Below are positions 35,337 to 43,615 of a DNA stretch of 64,000 nt, piece by piece (position 1 is the stretch's first letter; each line of letters begins with the position of its first letter). The notes under the pieces are model-generated. The model was not told the origin of the DNA and ran no database searches. It was given only the letters and a program-made list of their open reading frames with translations. Source of the DNA: JAUWVG01 sp964633715 (GTDB taxonomy: Bacteria; Acidobacteriota; Aminicenantia; Aminicenantales; Aminicenantaceae); assembly GCA_964633715.1 (NCBI GenBank), contig CAZWHQ010000013.1:22823-86822 (forward strand), in the 5' to 3' direction. The translations under genes were made by a program, and so were the position numbers.

Positions 35337-36089
35337 ATGAATAATTTTAGATCCAAACAGGCAACAAGTATTCATTTCGAACTTCAAGAAAAGCACAGGT
35401 CTTCATTTGGGAAGTACAAGAGTTTAACCATTGGGGAAAAAGGATTTTTCACTCTTTTAAAATATGAATTAATCACTACTTTATTTGGAAACTTCCCTGG
35501 AGGCGCCGGATATTTTTTCCGAAGCAAATTTTATAAATTTTTGCTCAAAAAAGTGGGAAAAGGCGTTATCTGGGGCAGGAATATCACATTAAGACATCCT
35601 CATAAAATTGAAATCGGAAGTGGCGTTGCTATCAATGATTTTGTTGTTCTCGATGCCTATGGAGGGAAAGACAGCGGAATTAAAGTGGGAGAAAAAACAC
35701 TGATCAGCAGAAATGCCGTATTGAACAGCAAGGGGGGAATCATCGAAATCGGAGAGAGGACAAACTTGGGGATGATGAGCACGATATTTTCAAGAGATTG
35801 TAAGGTGAGTGTTGGAAATGATGTTCTTGTTTCCGCTTACTGTTACCTCATGGGAGGGGGCAATCACTCCATTGAACGGACCGACATCCCCATTTCCGAA
35901 CAGGGCGCTGAATGCAAAGGGATAAACATCGGTGACAATGTCTGGCTTGGGGCAGGAGTGAGGATTTTGGACGGATGTTCGGTCGGAAGGGACAGCGTGA
36001 TCGGGACAAATTCCTTTGTCAATCAGAACATCGAGGAATTTGCTATTGCAGCCGGCTCACCGGCCAAGCTTATAAAAAAAAGAAAATAA
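35337..36089 (+). CDS. Left-handed beta-helix acyltransferase (WbbJ/Maa-like)
   Basis: This 250-residue protein has repeated hexapeptides from residue ~85 (IEIGSGVAINDFVVLD, IIEIGERTNLGMMS, VSVGNDVLVSAY, INIGDNVWLGAGVRILDG, VGRDSVIGTNSFV). The catalytic-type His lies in GGGNHSIE, and the usual AAGSPAKLIKKR ends the protein. Such enzymes O- or N-acetylate sugars of surface glycans using acetyl-CoA. The first ~80 residues are an unusual extension with a hydrophobic GAGYFFRSKFYKFLLKK region. It lies directly upstream of the exporter genes, which fits O-acetylation of the exported chain. Confidence 0.88.
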   Translation: MNNFRSKQATSIHFELQEKHRSSFGKYKSLTIGEKGFFTLLKYELITTLFGNFPGGAGYFFRSKFYKFLLKKVGKGVIWGRNITLRHPHKIEIGSGVAINDFVVLDAYGGKDSGIKVGEKTLISRNAVLNSKGGIIEIGERTNLGMMSTIFSRDCKVSVGNDVLVSAYCYLMGGGNHSIERTDIPISEQGAECKGINIGDNVWLGAGVRILDGCSVGRDSVIGTNSFVNQNIEEFAIAAGSPAKLIKKRK

Positions 36090-36096
36090 GAGTCCA

Positions 36097-36873
36097 ATGC
36101 TCAGCAGATTAAAGGAAATCCATCGTTATAAATATCTACTTTATAATCTTGTTTCAAGAGATTTGAAAGTTAAATACAAAGGTTCCATTTTAGGTTTTTT
36201 CTGGTCCTTGCTGAATCCATTGGTGATGTTATTTGTTTATACTCTGGCATTTAGATATATAATAAAAGTTAGAGTCGAAAATTTCCCGCTTTTTTTTCTG
36301 TGTGCTTTTTTGCCATGGAGTTTTCTCAATATTTCGCTTTCTATGTCCGTCTCTTCGATTAAAGACAATGCGAGTTTAGTAAAAAAAGTCTATTTTCCAA
36401 GGGAAATTCTTCCCTTTTCCATCGTTTTTTCGAATCTCATTCAATTCTTACTGACGTTTATCATCCTTATCCCGGCCCTCCTAATTTTTGGAACAAAAAT
36501 GGGTTTTCCCCTCTTTGTCGTGCCCTTTATTATCCTTTTTCAGACGGCGTTTTTAATAGGATTATCCTATATTGTTGCCGCCCTGAATGTTTTTTTCAGC
36601 GATGTGAAACACCTGCTTGAAATTTTTTTGCAGGTCTGGTTTTGGTTAACACCCATTATTTATCCGATCACCTATGTTCCTGAGCAATATCAATTCTGGT
36701 ATAGATTAAATCCGTTTGTGAGATTTGTCGAGAGCTACCGGGATTGTCTCCTGTACAACAAAATGCCTTCCGTTTATTCACTGCTGGTCCTTTTTATCAT
36801 CGGAGTGGCGGTGTTTTTGATCGGACAGCTGGTCTTTAATTTTTACAACAAACGATTTGCGGAAGAAATCTGA
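36097..36873 (+). CDS. wzm: O-antigen ABC transporter permease (Wzm-like)
   Basis: This 258-residue ABC-2 type permease has six membrane helices and the signature SRDLKVKYKGSILGFFWSLLNPL near the N-terminus, typical of Wzm/TagG/KpsM exporters. The stretch VSSIKDNASLVKKVYFPREILPFS after helix 2 is the conserved cytoplasmic coupling region. The stop overlaps the ATG of the ATPase gene by one base. With Wzt it would flip a completed undecaprenyl-linked polysaccharide across the inner membrane, so this locus uses the ABC-dependent export route. Confidence 0.94.
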   Translation: MLSRLKEIHRYKYLLYNLVSRDLKVKYKGSILGFFWSLLNPLVMLFVYTLAFRYIIKVRVENFPLFFLCAFLPWSFLNISLSMSVSSIKDNASLVKKVYFPREILPFSIVFSNLIQFLLTFIILIPALLIFGTKMGFPLFVVPFIILFQTAFLIGLSYIVAALNVFFSDVKHLLEIFLQVWFWLTPIIYPITYVPEQYQFWYRLNPFVRFVESYRDCLLYNKMPSVYSLLVLFIIGVAVFLIGQLVFNFYNKRFAEEI

Positions 36874-38129
36874 TGGATATTATCTCAATAAAAAACGTTT
36901 CCAAAAAATTTAAAATATATCTTGAGAAAAACACAAATATTAAATACGCGGCATTGAACTTTTTAACCAGAAAAAAATCGTCAAAATATCATGAATTCTG
37001 GGCATTAGAGGATATTAACCTGGATATAAAAAGAGGTGAAACAATTGGGATCATCGGAGAAAACGGCTCGGGAAAAAGCACCTTGCTCAAGCTCATAACC
37101 GGAATTTTGTATCCGGATAAGGGGGAGATAGAAAAAAAGGGGAAAATTGCAGCTCTTATAGAAATTGGAGCCGGCTTTCATTCTGAATTATCAGGAAGGG
37201 AAAACATCCATATCAATGCATCGATTTTAGGTTTTTCAAAAAAAGAGATCGACGCTAATTTAGAAAAGATCATAGCATTTTCAGGATTGGGAAATTTTAT
37301 AGATAATCCCATAAAGACTTATTCATCAGGAATGTATGTCAGATTAGGATTTTCTATAGCTATCCATGTCAATCCCGACATTCTGATCATTGATGAAGTG
37401 TTGGCTGTCGGGGATGAAAGTTTTCAAAGAAAATGTTTACGGAAAATCGACAATTTTCGCAGACAGGGAAAAACAATTGTTTTTGTTTCCCATGATCTCT
37501 CAACCATAGAAAGAATTTGCAGCCGCGTGGCCCTTATCGATAAAGGGAAATTGGTTGCGCAGGGAAATCCCCTTGACGTCATATCCCAATATCATAAACT
37601 CCTTTATGAAAAGGAAAAAAAGAATTCCGTCCCCGACGACGAAGAACCCGCCGAGGATGAATTCCCTCAAGAAGACGGGATAAGGAGATGGGGGAGCAAA
37701 GAAGTCGAAATAAAAAAAATTGAATTTTTAGATGAAAAAGACACGCCCAAAGACATTTTTAAAATCGGAGATAATTTAAAAATAAGAATTTTTTATGCAG
37801 CCAAGAAAAAAATTAAAAAACCTGTTTTCGGAATAGCTCTCTATAGGGAAGAAGGGCTTCATCTTAACGGACCGAATACAAAAACAAGCGGTTACAACAT
37901 AACATCTGTCGAAGGAACGGGATTTATCGATTATAAAATCAAGTCAATTCCTCTTCAGCCCGGTGATTATTATTTAACTGCAGCCATTATCGACTATTCA
38001 TTGCTGCATGATTATGACCATTGGGACAGATGTTTCACTTTTAAGATAATTGAAAATGAAAAAATCAAAGAAAAAAATGGGCTTTTTCTTTTTTCTGCAG
38101 AGTGGAAGCTTCAAAGAGGTGATGGATGA
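36873..38129 (+). CDS. wzt: O-antigen ABC transporter ATP-binding protein with Wzt_C domain
   Basis: The 418-residue protein has an ATPase domain at residues ~1-240 with Walker A GENGSGKSTLLK, signature YSSGMYVRLGFSIA (in place of LSGGQ), Walker B ILIIDEVLAVGD and the switch FVSHD. After an acidic linker, residues ~272-404 form a Wzt C-terminal domain (EIKKIEFLDEKDTPKDIF ... LQPGDYYLTAAIIDYS), which in known Wzt proteins reads the modified non-reducing end of the O-chain. This suggests a chain-terminated polymer. Its last four bases overlap the start of the radical SAM-glycosyltransferase fusion, implying coupled translation. Confidence 0.93.
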   Translation: MDIISIKNVSKKFKIYLEKNTNIKYAALNFLTRKKSSKYHEFWALEDINLDIKRGETIGIIGENGSGKSTLLKLITGILYPDKGEIEKKGKIAALIEIGAGFHSELSGRENIHINASILGFSKKEIDANLEKIIAFSGLGNFIDNPIKTYSSGMYVRLGFSIAIHVNPDILIIDEVLAVGDESFQRKCLRKIDNFRRQGKTIVFVSHDLSTIERICSRVALIDKGKLVAQGNPLDVISQYHKLLYEKEKKNSVPDDEEPAEDEFPQEDGIRRWGSKEVEIKKIEFLDEKDTPKDIFKIGDNLKIRIFYAAKKKIKKPVFGIALYREEGLHLNGPNTKTSGYNITSVEGTGFIDYKIKSIPLQPGDYYLTAAIIDYSLLHDYDHWDRCFTFKIIENEKIKEKNGLFLFSAEWKLQRGDG

Positions 38130-41100
38130 GTTCAGATTTTCTTCATGTTGAGATCGAAGCGACTAATATTTGTAATACACGCTGTCTGCACTGTCCCCAT
38201 GAATCCATCAGCCGTCCTTCGGGAAAAATGGATGGGAAAACATTTCAGGCCATTTTCAGCAAGATAACGGCCAGCGTTGAGGACTTTTCCATTGAGTTTT
38301 CTGGTATGGGTGAGCCCCTGCTCAATCCGTTGATTTATGATTTCATCAAAACCGTCTCCAAAAAGGGAGATGCTTCTCTCACAACAAATGGAGCGGCCCT
38401 CACTCCTAGGAATATCCAACGTCTCATCGATGCTGGATTAAAGCAATTGACGGTGAGTTTTAATGGCACAAATAAAGCTGTTTATGAGTTGATGATGGGG
38501 GGACTCAACTTTGAGCAAGCTCAAGAAAACCTCAAGCTGGCAGTTGAAATGACTGGGGATTCCGGAACTGAAGTTGGAGCGAACGTCATTGTCACCAAAC
38601 AAACGCAGGAGTTTATAGGAGAGATCATCGACTTTTTGAAAAAAGCCGGCATAAACAGGATTTATCTTGCAAAGTGTCATAATCGGGGGGGGCATCTCAA
38701 GGGAGACTTTGTGTGTTCAACCCCAGCCCCAATATCGGACATTCAACGGTGTGATATTTTTACGGGCACGATGTTTGTTTCCTGGACAGGCGATGTTTTG
38801 TCATGCTGTCATGACCTCGCGGGAGCAAATATCATGGGTAACCTGGTGAATGTGGAGATCGAAACAATTCAGCAGAGGAAAAGACATATTGCAGAGGAAG
38901 GGGTAAAATTCGACATTTGCAGAAAGTGCAATGATTTACAGCGTTTCATGAAGGACATAACGCCGGATGGGAGCCCTCTCTACAATTGGATCTATAATTT
39001 GTACTCCGATAAGGACGTACTCCGTCTTCCGGAAGTGTCCCCACTTTCTGATTGGCTATATGATCTTTATTCCCAAGAAGGGCAAGTTGAAAAATTCTCT
39101 AAAATCCTTGTCCCAAAAGCCTCAAAATTTGATGTGTTAAATGAACAATCCAAAGCATTAAAAAAAGAATTTGGTGTTTTGAATAGAAGATTTGATGATC
39201 AAAAGATTCATCTCCGGAATTACAAAAAAGAGGTGCGTGAAAAAGCGACCCAGATTGGTGATTTAAAAAATCAGATCGAGGACAAGAACATCCACATCGG
39301 GAATTACAAAAAAGAGATAGAGAACAAGGACACCCGCATCAGACATATCGACACTCAAATGAATATGATTTTAGAGTCCAAAGTCTGGCGGACGGCCGAA
39401 TTTTTAAGAAAATTGTTTTATGTGAAAATATTAAAATTCTTTCCTGCGCTGCAGCGGTCCATGCTGACAGTAACAAGAGAAGGCTTTCGCTCTCTCTGGA
39501 AAAAGAAAGAAATCATGAAACCCGGAGACACCAAACCAGAAGACCTCTATGATATATGGCTCAGAAATAATTTTTTAAGCGAAGAAAAAAAGAGGGTTAT
39601 CCGGGATAAAATAGATCGTTTCTCTTACAAACCGAAAATCAGCATTATACTGCCTGTGTACAATGTGGCTGAAATCTGGCTAAAAAAAGCCATAGATTCT
39701 GTCTTTGCTCAGCTGTATGAAAATTGGGAGCTTTGTATCGTTGACGATGCCTCACCAAAAAACCATATCAGAAAAGTGCTTTCAAAATATAAGAGCCATA
39801 AAAAAGTTAAACTGAAGTTCTTAAAGGACAATGGAGGAATTGCTCAGTCTTCCAATGAAGCATTGTCTTTGGCAACCGGAGAGTTTGTCGGTTTTTTGGA
39901 TCATGATGACGAACTATCTCCAGACGCCCTCTATGAAAATGTCAAAATTCTGAATTTATACCCGGATGCGGATCTTATCTATAGTGACGAGGACAAACTC
40001 AATCCGGAAGGAAAAAGAATAGAGCCTCATTTTAAACCTTCCTGGTCGCCGGACTTGCTGCTCTCCTACAACTACATATGCCATTTCTCAGTCTACAGAA
40101 AAACAAAACTCGACCAAATTAATGGCCTACGGAGCGGTTTTGAAGGGAGCCAGGATTACGATTTACTCCTGAGACTAACAGAAAAAACGGATAAGATTCA
40201 TCATATCCCAAAAGTTCTTTACCACTGGAGACAGATAAAGGGATCGACATCCACAGAACATAAGGAAAAAATTTCTCATATCGATAATTCCATAACCGCA
40301 TTACAAGAAACTTTAAAGAGACGAAAAATTGAAGGAACGGTGGAAAAAGGGATCAACTTTAAGCAGTTTGAAAGTTACAGAATCAAAAGAAAACTCACAC
40401 AAAAACCATTGATCTCGATCATTATCCCTATGAAAGATAAGGTCTCCTATCTCAAGAAGAACCTTAAAAGTATCGAAGAAAAAACTGAGTATGATAATTA
40501 TGAGATCGTTATAGTGGACAATAACAGCAAAGAAAAAGAAACTTTTGACTATTTAAAAAGTTTAGAGGAAAAAAAGTCTATCAGAATATTACAGTATAAG
40601 AGTGAGTTTAATTTCTCAAAAATCAACAATTATGCCGTCAGTCAAGTGGAGGGTGAACATGTCCTGTTCCTCAATAATGATATCGAGGTGATCTCCCGCG
40701 GGTGGCTCAGCGCAATGCTCGAACACTCCCAGCGCAAAGAAGTCGGCGCTGTCGGGGCAAAACTGGTCTTTCCGAACAACACCATCCAGCATGCGGGAAC
40801 AATTATTGGATTGGGCGGTACGGCAGGGCACTCTCACAAACACATCCCTGTAGAAAGCAGTGGGTATTTTGGAGCTTTAAACACTATTCGCAACTACAGT
40901 GCCATTACCGCAGCATGTATGATGATACGAAAAGACGTCTTTGAAGACGTGGGCGGATTTGATGAAAAAAAATTAGCCGTTGCCTTCAATGATGTAGATC
41001 TATGCTTAAAGATCAGGAAAAAAGGATATTTGATCGTTTATACACCTTTTGCAGCTCTCTACCACTATGAATCTGTAAGCCGGGGTTATGACCTCAATCC

Positions 41101-41212
41101 TAGAGAAATTACAGCCATGAACAGCCGATGGGGAGATATCCTTTTATCAGATCCCTATTATAATCCAAATCTCTGTTTGGACAGCGAAGACTTCAAAATA
41201 AATATCAACTAA
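38126..41212 (+). CDS. Radical SAM/SPASM-coiled coil-GT2-GT2 fusion protein
   Basis: The protein has 1028 residues. Residues ~1-290 form a radical SAM domain (C16-x3-C20-x2-C23 in ICNTRCLHC, GMGEPLLNP) with a SPASM-like cysteine-rich end (CDIFTG, LSCCHD, FDICRKCND). Residues ~340-420 are a charged coiled coil with an internal repeat (IHLRNYKKEV / IHIGNYKKEI). GT2 domain one starts at ~502 (ISIILPVYNVAEIW, IVDDASP, FLDHDDELSPD). GT2 domain two starts at ~759 (LISIIIPMKDKVSY, IVDNNSK, FLNNDIEVISRGWL, FNDVDLCLKIRKKGY). Tandem GT2 pairs are known in O-chain synthesis. Fusion to a radical SAM enzyme in one frame is unusual. It is coupled to wzt by a 4-base overlap, placing it with export. Confidence 0.88.
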   Translation: MSSDFLHVEIEATNICNTRCLHCPHESISRPSGKMDGKTFQAIFSKITASVEDFSIEFSGMGEPLLNPLIYDFIKTVSKKGDASLTTNGAALTPRNIQRLIDAGLKQLTVSFNGTNKAVYELMMGGLNFEQAQENLKLAVEMTGDSGTEVGANVIVTKQTQEFIGEIIDFLKKAGINRIYLAKCHNRGGHLKGDFVCSTPAPISDIQRCDIFTGTMFVSWTGDVLSCCHDLAGANIMGNLVNVEIETIQQRKRHIAEEGVKFDICRKCNDLQRFMKDITPDGSPLYNWIYNLYSDKDVLRLPEVSPLSDWLYDLYSQEGQVEKFSKILVPKASKFDVLNEQSKALKKEFGVLNRRFDDQKIHLRNYKKEVREKATQIGDLKNQIEDKNIHIGNYKKEIENKDTRIRHIDTQMNMILESKVWRTAEFLRKLFYVKILKFFPALQRSMLTVTREGFRSLWKKKEIMKPGDTKPEDLYDIWLRNNFLSEEKKRVIRDKIDRFSYKPKISIILPVYNVAEIWLKKAIDSVFAQLYENWELCIVDDASPKNHIRKVLSKYKSHKKVKLKFLKDNGGIAQSSNEALSLATGEFVGFLDHDDELSPDALYENVKILNLYPDADLIYSDEDKLNPEGKRIEPHFKPSWSPDLLLSYNYICHFSVYRKTKLDQINGLRSGFEGSQDYDLLLRLTEKTDKIHHIPKVLYHWRQIKGSTSTEHKEKISHIDNSITALQETLKRRKIEGTVEKGINFKQFESYRIKRKLTQKPLISIIIPMKDKVSYLKKNLKSIEEKTEYDNYEIVIVDNNSKEKETFDYLKSLEEKKSIRILQYKSEFNFSKINNYAVSQVEGEHVLFLNNDIEVISRGWLSAMLEHSQRKEVGAVGAKLVFPNNTIQHAGTIIGLGGTAGHSHKHIPVESSGYFGALNTIRNYSAITAACMMIRKDVFEDVGGFDEKKLAVAFNDVDLCLKIRKKGYLIVYTPFAALYHYESVSRGYDLNPREITAMNSRWGDILLSDPYYNPNLCLDSEDFKININ

Positions 41213-41216
41213 GATA

Positions 41217-42083
41217 GTGTGTGATCTCTCGGTAATCATAGTCAACTGGAATACAAAAGATTTCTTAAACAATTGTATTCGATCGATAAAAAAAAACACT
41301 CAAAAAATTTCTTTCGAGATTATTGTCATTGACAACGGTTCGACCGATGGAAGCGCTTCAGCCGTAGAGGCAAACTTTCCTGAAGTCATCCTAATTAAAA
41401 ACCAAAAAAACCTCGGTTATGGACGTGCAAACAATCAAGGTTATGCTTTGGCCAAGGGAAAATATATTTTGTTTTTAAACAGTGATATGGCAGTTCAAAA
41501 AAATTGTTTGGACAGGATGTTTGATTTTATGGAAAAGAATCCCGCTGTTGGGGCCTCTTCGTGTAAACTCACTTTTCCTGACGGAAGTCTTCAGCATTCC
41601 TGCAGGGAATTTCCCCGCTTCAAAACAATTTTTCTTATGCTTATAGGAGTGCGATTTCTCTTTCCAAAAATGAAAATATTTCGCAACTACTTGATGTTGG
41701 ATTGGGACCAATCAGATATAAGGGATGTTGACCAGATAATGGGAAGTTTTATGTTTATTCGAAGTGCGGTGGTAGGGGACGTTGGGGGATTCGATGAAAG
41801 GTTCTGGATGTATTTTGAAGAGGTGGATCTCTGTTTAAGGATCAAAGCCGCAGGCTGGAAGATCGTCCATTATCCTTTTGTCTCATCCATTCATTTCTTA
41901 TCAAAAAGCTCAGACCAATGGGGCGATATCAAAAGGATTCAAGAATTCCAAAAAAGTTCATTAAAATATTTTAAAAAAAATGGAAAATTTTATGAATATT
42001 GTATTTTGCATATTGTTAGTAAAATAAAATATTTGTTTTTCACGCCGGTTATAAAGCTTATGAAAAAACGCCAAAAAAAATAA
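41217..42083 (+). CDS. GT2 family glycosyltransferase (WbbL-like)
   Basis: This 288-residue GT2 protein has LSVIIVNWNTKDFLNNCI, IVIDNGSTDGS, NLGYGRANNQGY, LFLNSDMAV with the metal-binding NSD, and FDERFWMYFEEVDLCLRIKAAGW. It belongs to the rhamnosyltransferase-like WbbL group, like the gene at 1047-2081. The start codon is GTG (41217), four bases after the preceding stop. It is the last gene of the surface-glycan region, followed by a hairpin/T-run and then the ATP synthase genes. Donor unknown. Confidence 0.88.
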   Translation: MCDLSVIIVNWNTKDFLNNCIRSIKKNTQKISFEIIVIDNGSTDGSASAVEANFPEVILIKNQKNLGYGRANNQGYALAKGKYILFLNSDMAVQKNCLDRMFDFMEKNPAVGASSCKLTFPDGSLQHSCREFPRFKTIFLMLIGVRFLFPKMKIFRNYLMLDWDQSDIRDVDQIMGSFMFIRSAVVGDVGGFDERFWMYFEEVDLCLRIKAAGWKIVHYPFVSSIHFLSKSSDQWGDIKRIQEFQKSSLKYFKKNGKFYEYCILHIVSKIKYLFFTPVIKLMKKRQKK

Positions 42084-42127
42084 GAGCCTCCCTTTATTCT
42101 GAAAGTTTAATCTTTATTGACCTTTTC

Positions 42128-42151
42128 GACACCTGTGCGTGTCCCTTTTTT
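42128..42151 (+). terminator. Possible intrinsic terminator after the glycan locus
   Basis: GACAC and GTGTC form a 5-bp stem (loop CTGTGC) at 42128-42143, followed by CCC and a run of six T at 42146-42151. The stem is short, so termination may be partial. The position between the last glycosyltransferase and atpZ is right for a boundary. Confidence 0.45.
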
Positions 42152-42168
42152 ACTCTTTCTATGATAAA

Positions 42169-42183
42169 ATGAGGTTTCCTCAT
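42169..42183 (+). promoter_or_regulatory. Hairpin masking the atpZ ribosome-binding site and start codon
   Basis: ATGAGG and CCTCAT form a perfect 6-bp stem with a TTT loop. The 5' arm contains the only Shine-Dalgarno candidate (GAGG, 42171-42174, 7 bases before the ATG). The 3' arm reaches into the first two bases of the start codon at 42182. It may damp or regulate translation of the ATP synthase genes. No promoter with good -35/-10 match was found just upstream. Confidence 0.4.
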
Positions 42184-42406
42184 GCTCAAAAAGATGCCGT
42201 CACGGATAGATTACAAAAAGATTGCCGCTGTCAGTTCGCTCGCGCTTATGCTTCCCTCGTCTATTATTGTGGGGCTGTTTTTTGGATACATGCTGGATAA
42301 ATGGCTGGGGACAGATCCCTGGTTGACGCTGCTCTTTTTCTTTCTGGGGACGGCATCGGGACTCATCAGCCTTTTAAGGGGACTGAACAGACATAAAGAT
42401 GTTTAA
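42182..42406 (+). CDS. atpZ: ATP synthase accessory protein AtpZ/AtpI-type
   Basis: This 74-residue protein has two hydrophobic helices (SSLALMLPSSIIVGLFFGYMLD and LTLLFFFLGTASGLISLL) separated by KWLGTDPW. That is the pattern of the AtpZ/putative F0F1 subunit family (PF09527), small proteins encoded at the head of atp operons and linked to c-ring assembly or Mg2+ handling. It precedes the larger AtpI-like protein and subunits a and c. A hairpin covers its ribosome-binding site. Confidence 0.85.
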   Translation: MLKKMPSRIDYKKIAAVSSLALMLPSSIIVGLFFGYMLDKWLGTDPWLTLLFFFLGTASGLISLLRGLNRHKDV

Positions 42407-42443
42407 ATGGCTGTTTCGCCGACAGTCTTAGAGGATGGATAAA

Positions 42444-42860
42444 ATGACAAGAGAAGAACCTTTATTTGCTCTGGCCGACAACACCGAGGAAAAAATCCTC
42501 CGCCGCATTCCTGTCGAAACCCTTATCTGCACTGTTATTGCCGCTTTCGCCGGTTTTTTCCTTTTCGACTATCTTGTCGCCCTTCTCGTCCTTGCCGGGG
42601 GGCTCTTTTCCATGCTCAACTTCCTCTGGCTCAAACAGACCATTTCCAAAGCCATCACTCCCAATAAGAAAAAATCCATCCGCACGGCTGTTCCCCTGTA
42701 CATCCTCCGTATTCTGTTGATTCTTGCCATCTTTTTTATTATAATCGTCTTTTTTTCAAAGAAGATTTTAGCGTTTGTGGCTGGCTTTTCGATGATTTTA
42801 CCGGTATTTTTGATCGAAGCCGCCGGAGCGATGGCTAAACTAAAACAATGGAAGAATTAG
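42444..42860 (+). CDS. atpI: ATP synthase subunit I-like membrane protein
   Basis: This 138-residue protein has four hydrophobic helices paired as 2+2 (ETLICTVIAAFAGFFLF and LVALLVLAGGLFSMLNFLWL; then AVPLYILRILLILAIFFII and ILAFVAGFSMILPVFLIEAA). It resembles the ATP synthase I chain family (PF03899), an assembly factor for the c-ring. ATG at 42444 is preferred because GAGG lies 9 bases before it; the ATG at 42435 touches that site. The 3' end overlaps atpB by 13 bases. Confidence 0.8.
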   Translation: MTREEPLFALADNTEEKILRRIPVETLICTVIAAFAGFFLFDYLVALLVLAGGLFSMLNFLWLKQTISKAITPNKKKSIRTAVPLYILRILLILAIFFIIIVFFSKKILAFVAGFSMILPVFLIEAAGAMAKLKQWKN

Positions 42861-43594
42861 AACACAGTCTGGGCCTCGTCGAGTTTGTAAACAGATTACT
42901 CGGCAAACCACTCGCTTGGTTTCTCGGCATATTCGGGATCGACGTTCACGACCCGGCCCACTTTATTCCTGACTACATCGTTATGTCGGTGATCATCGTC
43001 CTGTTCTTGATTCTATTTCTAGGACTCGCCTCCCGAAAACGTGACCTCGTTCCCTCCAAGCTCCAGAGTGTAATGGAGCTGATCATCGAGACGTTTGAGG
43101 GCCTGCTCGTAGACACAATCGGGGAAGAGGGCAAAAAGTATGTCCCCATGATCACCACACTGGGTCTTTTTATTTGGTTCGGTAACATGCTCGGATTGAT
43201 TCCGGGATTCATGTCGCCCACAAGCAAGCTCAACGTCACGGTGGGCTGTGCACTATGTGTTTTTGTCTACTACCATTGGCAGGGCATGAGAGCCCAGGGA
43301 GTAGGGAAGTATCTTAAACATTTTACAGGCCCTATCCCGTTTCTCGCCCCACTTATGGTGCCGATAGAAATTATCAGCCATTTTTCCCGCCCCATATCGC
43401 TGTCCATACGTCTGTTTGGCAATATTTTTGCAGAGGAACTGCTGATTGTGGTGATCGCCTCAATCATCCCCTTCTTTCTGCCGCTGCCCTTTATGGCGAT
43501 AGCGATTTTTACAGGAACCATCCAGGCGTTTGTTTTTGTGCTCCTGTCCTGTATCTATATTGCGGGAGCCGTGGCTCATGAGGAAGAACATTAA
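42848..43594 (+). CDS. atpB: F-type ATP synthase subunit a
   Basis: This 248-residue polytopic F0 subunit forms the ion half-channels against the c-ring. The conserved helix with the essential arginine is SLSIRLFGNIFAEELLIVVI, and PLMVPIEIISHFSRP precedes it, as in bacterial AtpB. FIWFGNMLGLIPGFMSPT is the earlier conserved FGN/P-G block. It starts within the end of atpI and is followed by atpE after 21 bases. Length is typical. Confidence 0.96.
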   Translation: MEELEHSLGLVEFVNRLLGKPLAWFLGIFGIDVHDPAHFIPDYIVMSVIIVLFLILFLGLASRKRDLVPSKLQSVMELIIETFEGLLVDTIGEEGKKYVPMITTLGLFIWFGNMLGLIPGFMSPTSKLNVTVGCALCVFVYYHWQGMRAQGVGKYLKHFTGPIPFLAPLMVPIEIISHFSRPISLSIRLFGNIFAEELLIVVIASIIPFFLPLPFMAIAIFTGTIQAFVFVLLSCIYIAGAVAHEEEH

Positions 43595-43615
43595 TCAACT
43601 TCAAAGGAGAATATG

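Noticed and set aside
42084..42181. Sigma-70 promoter for atpZ
   Set aside because: TTGACC at 42117 and TATGAT at 42160 are present but far from the 17-base spacing, and no closer pair matches.
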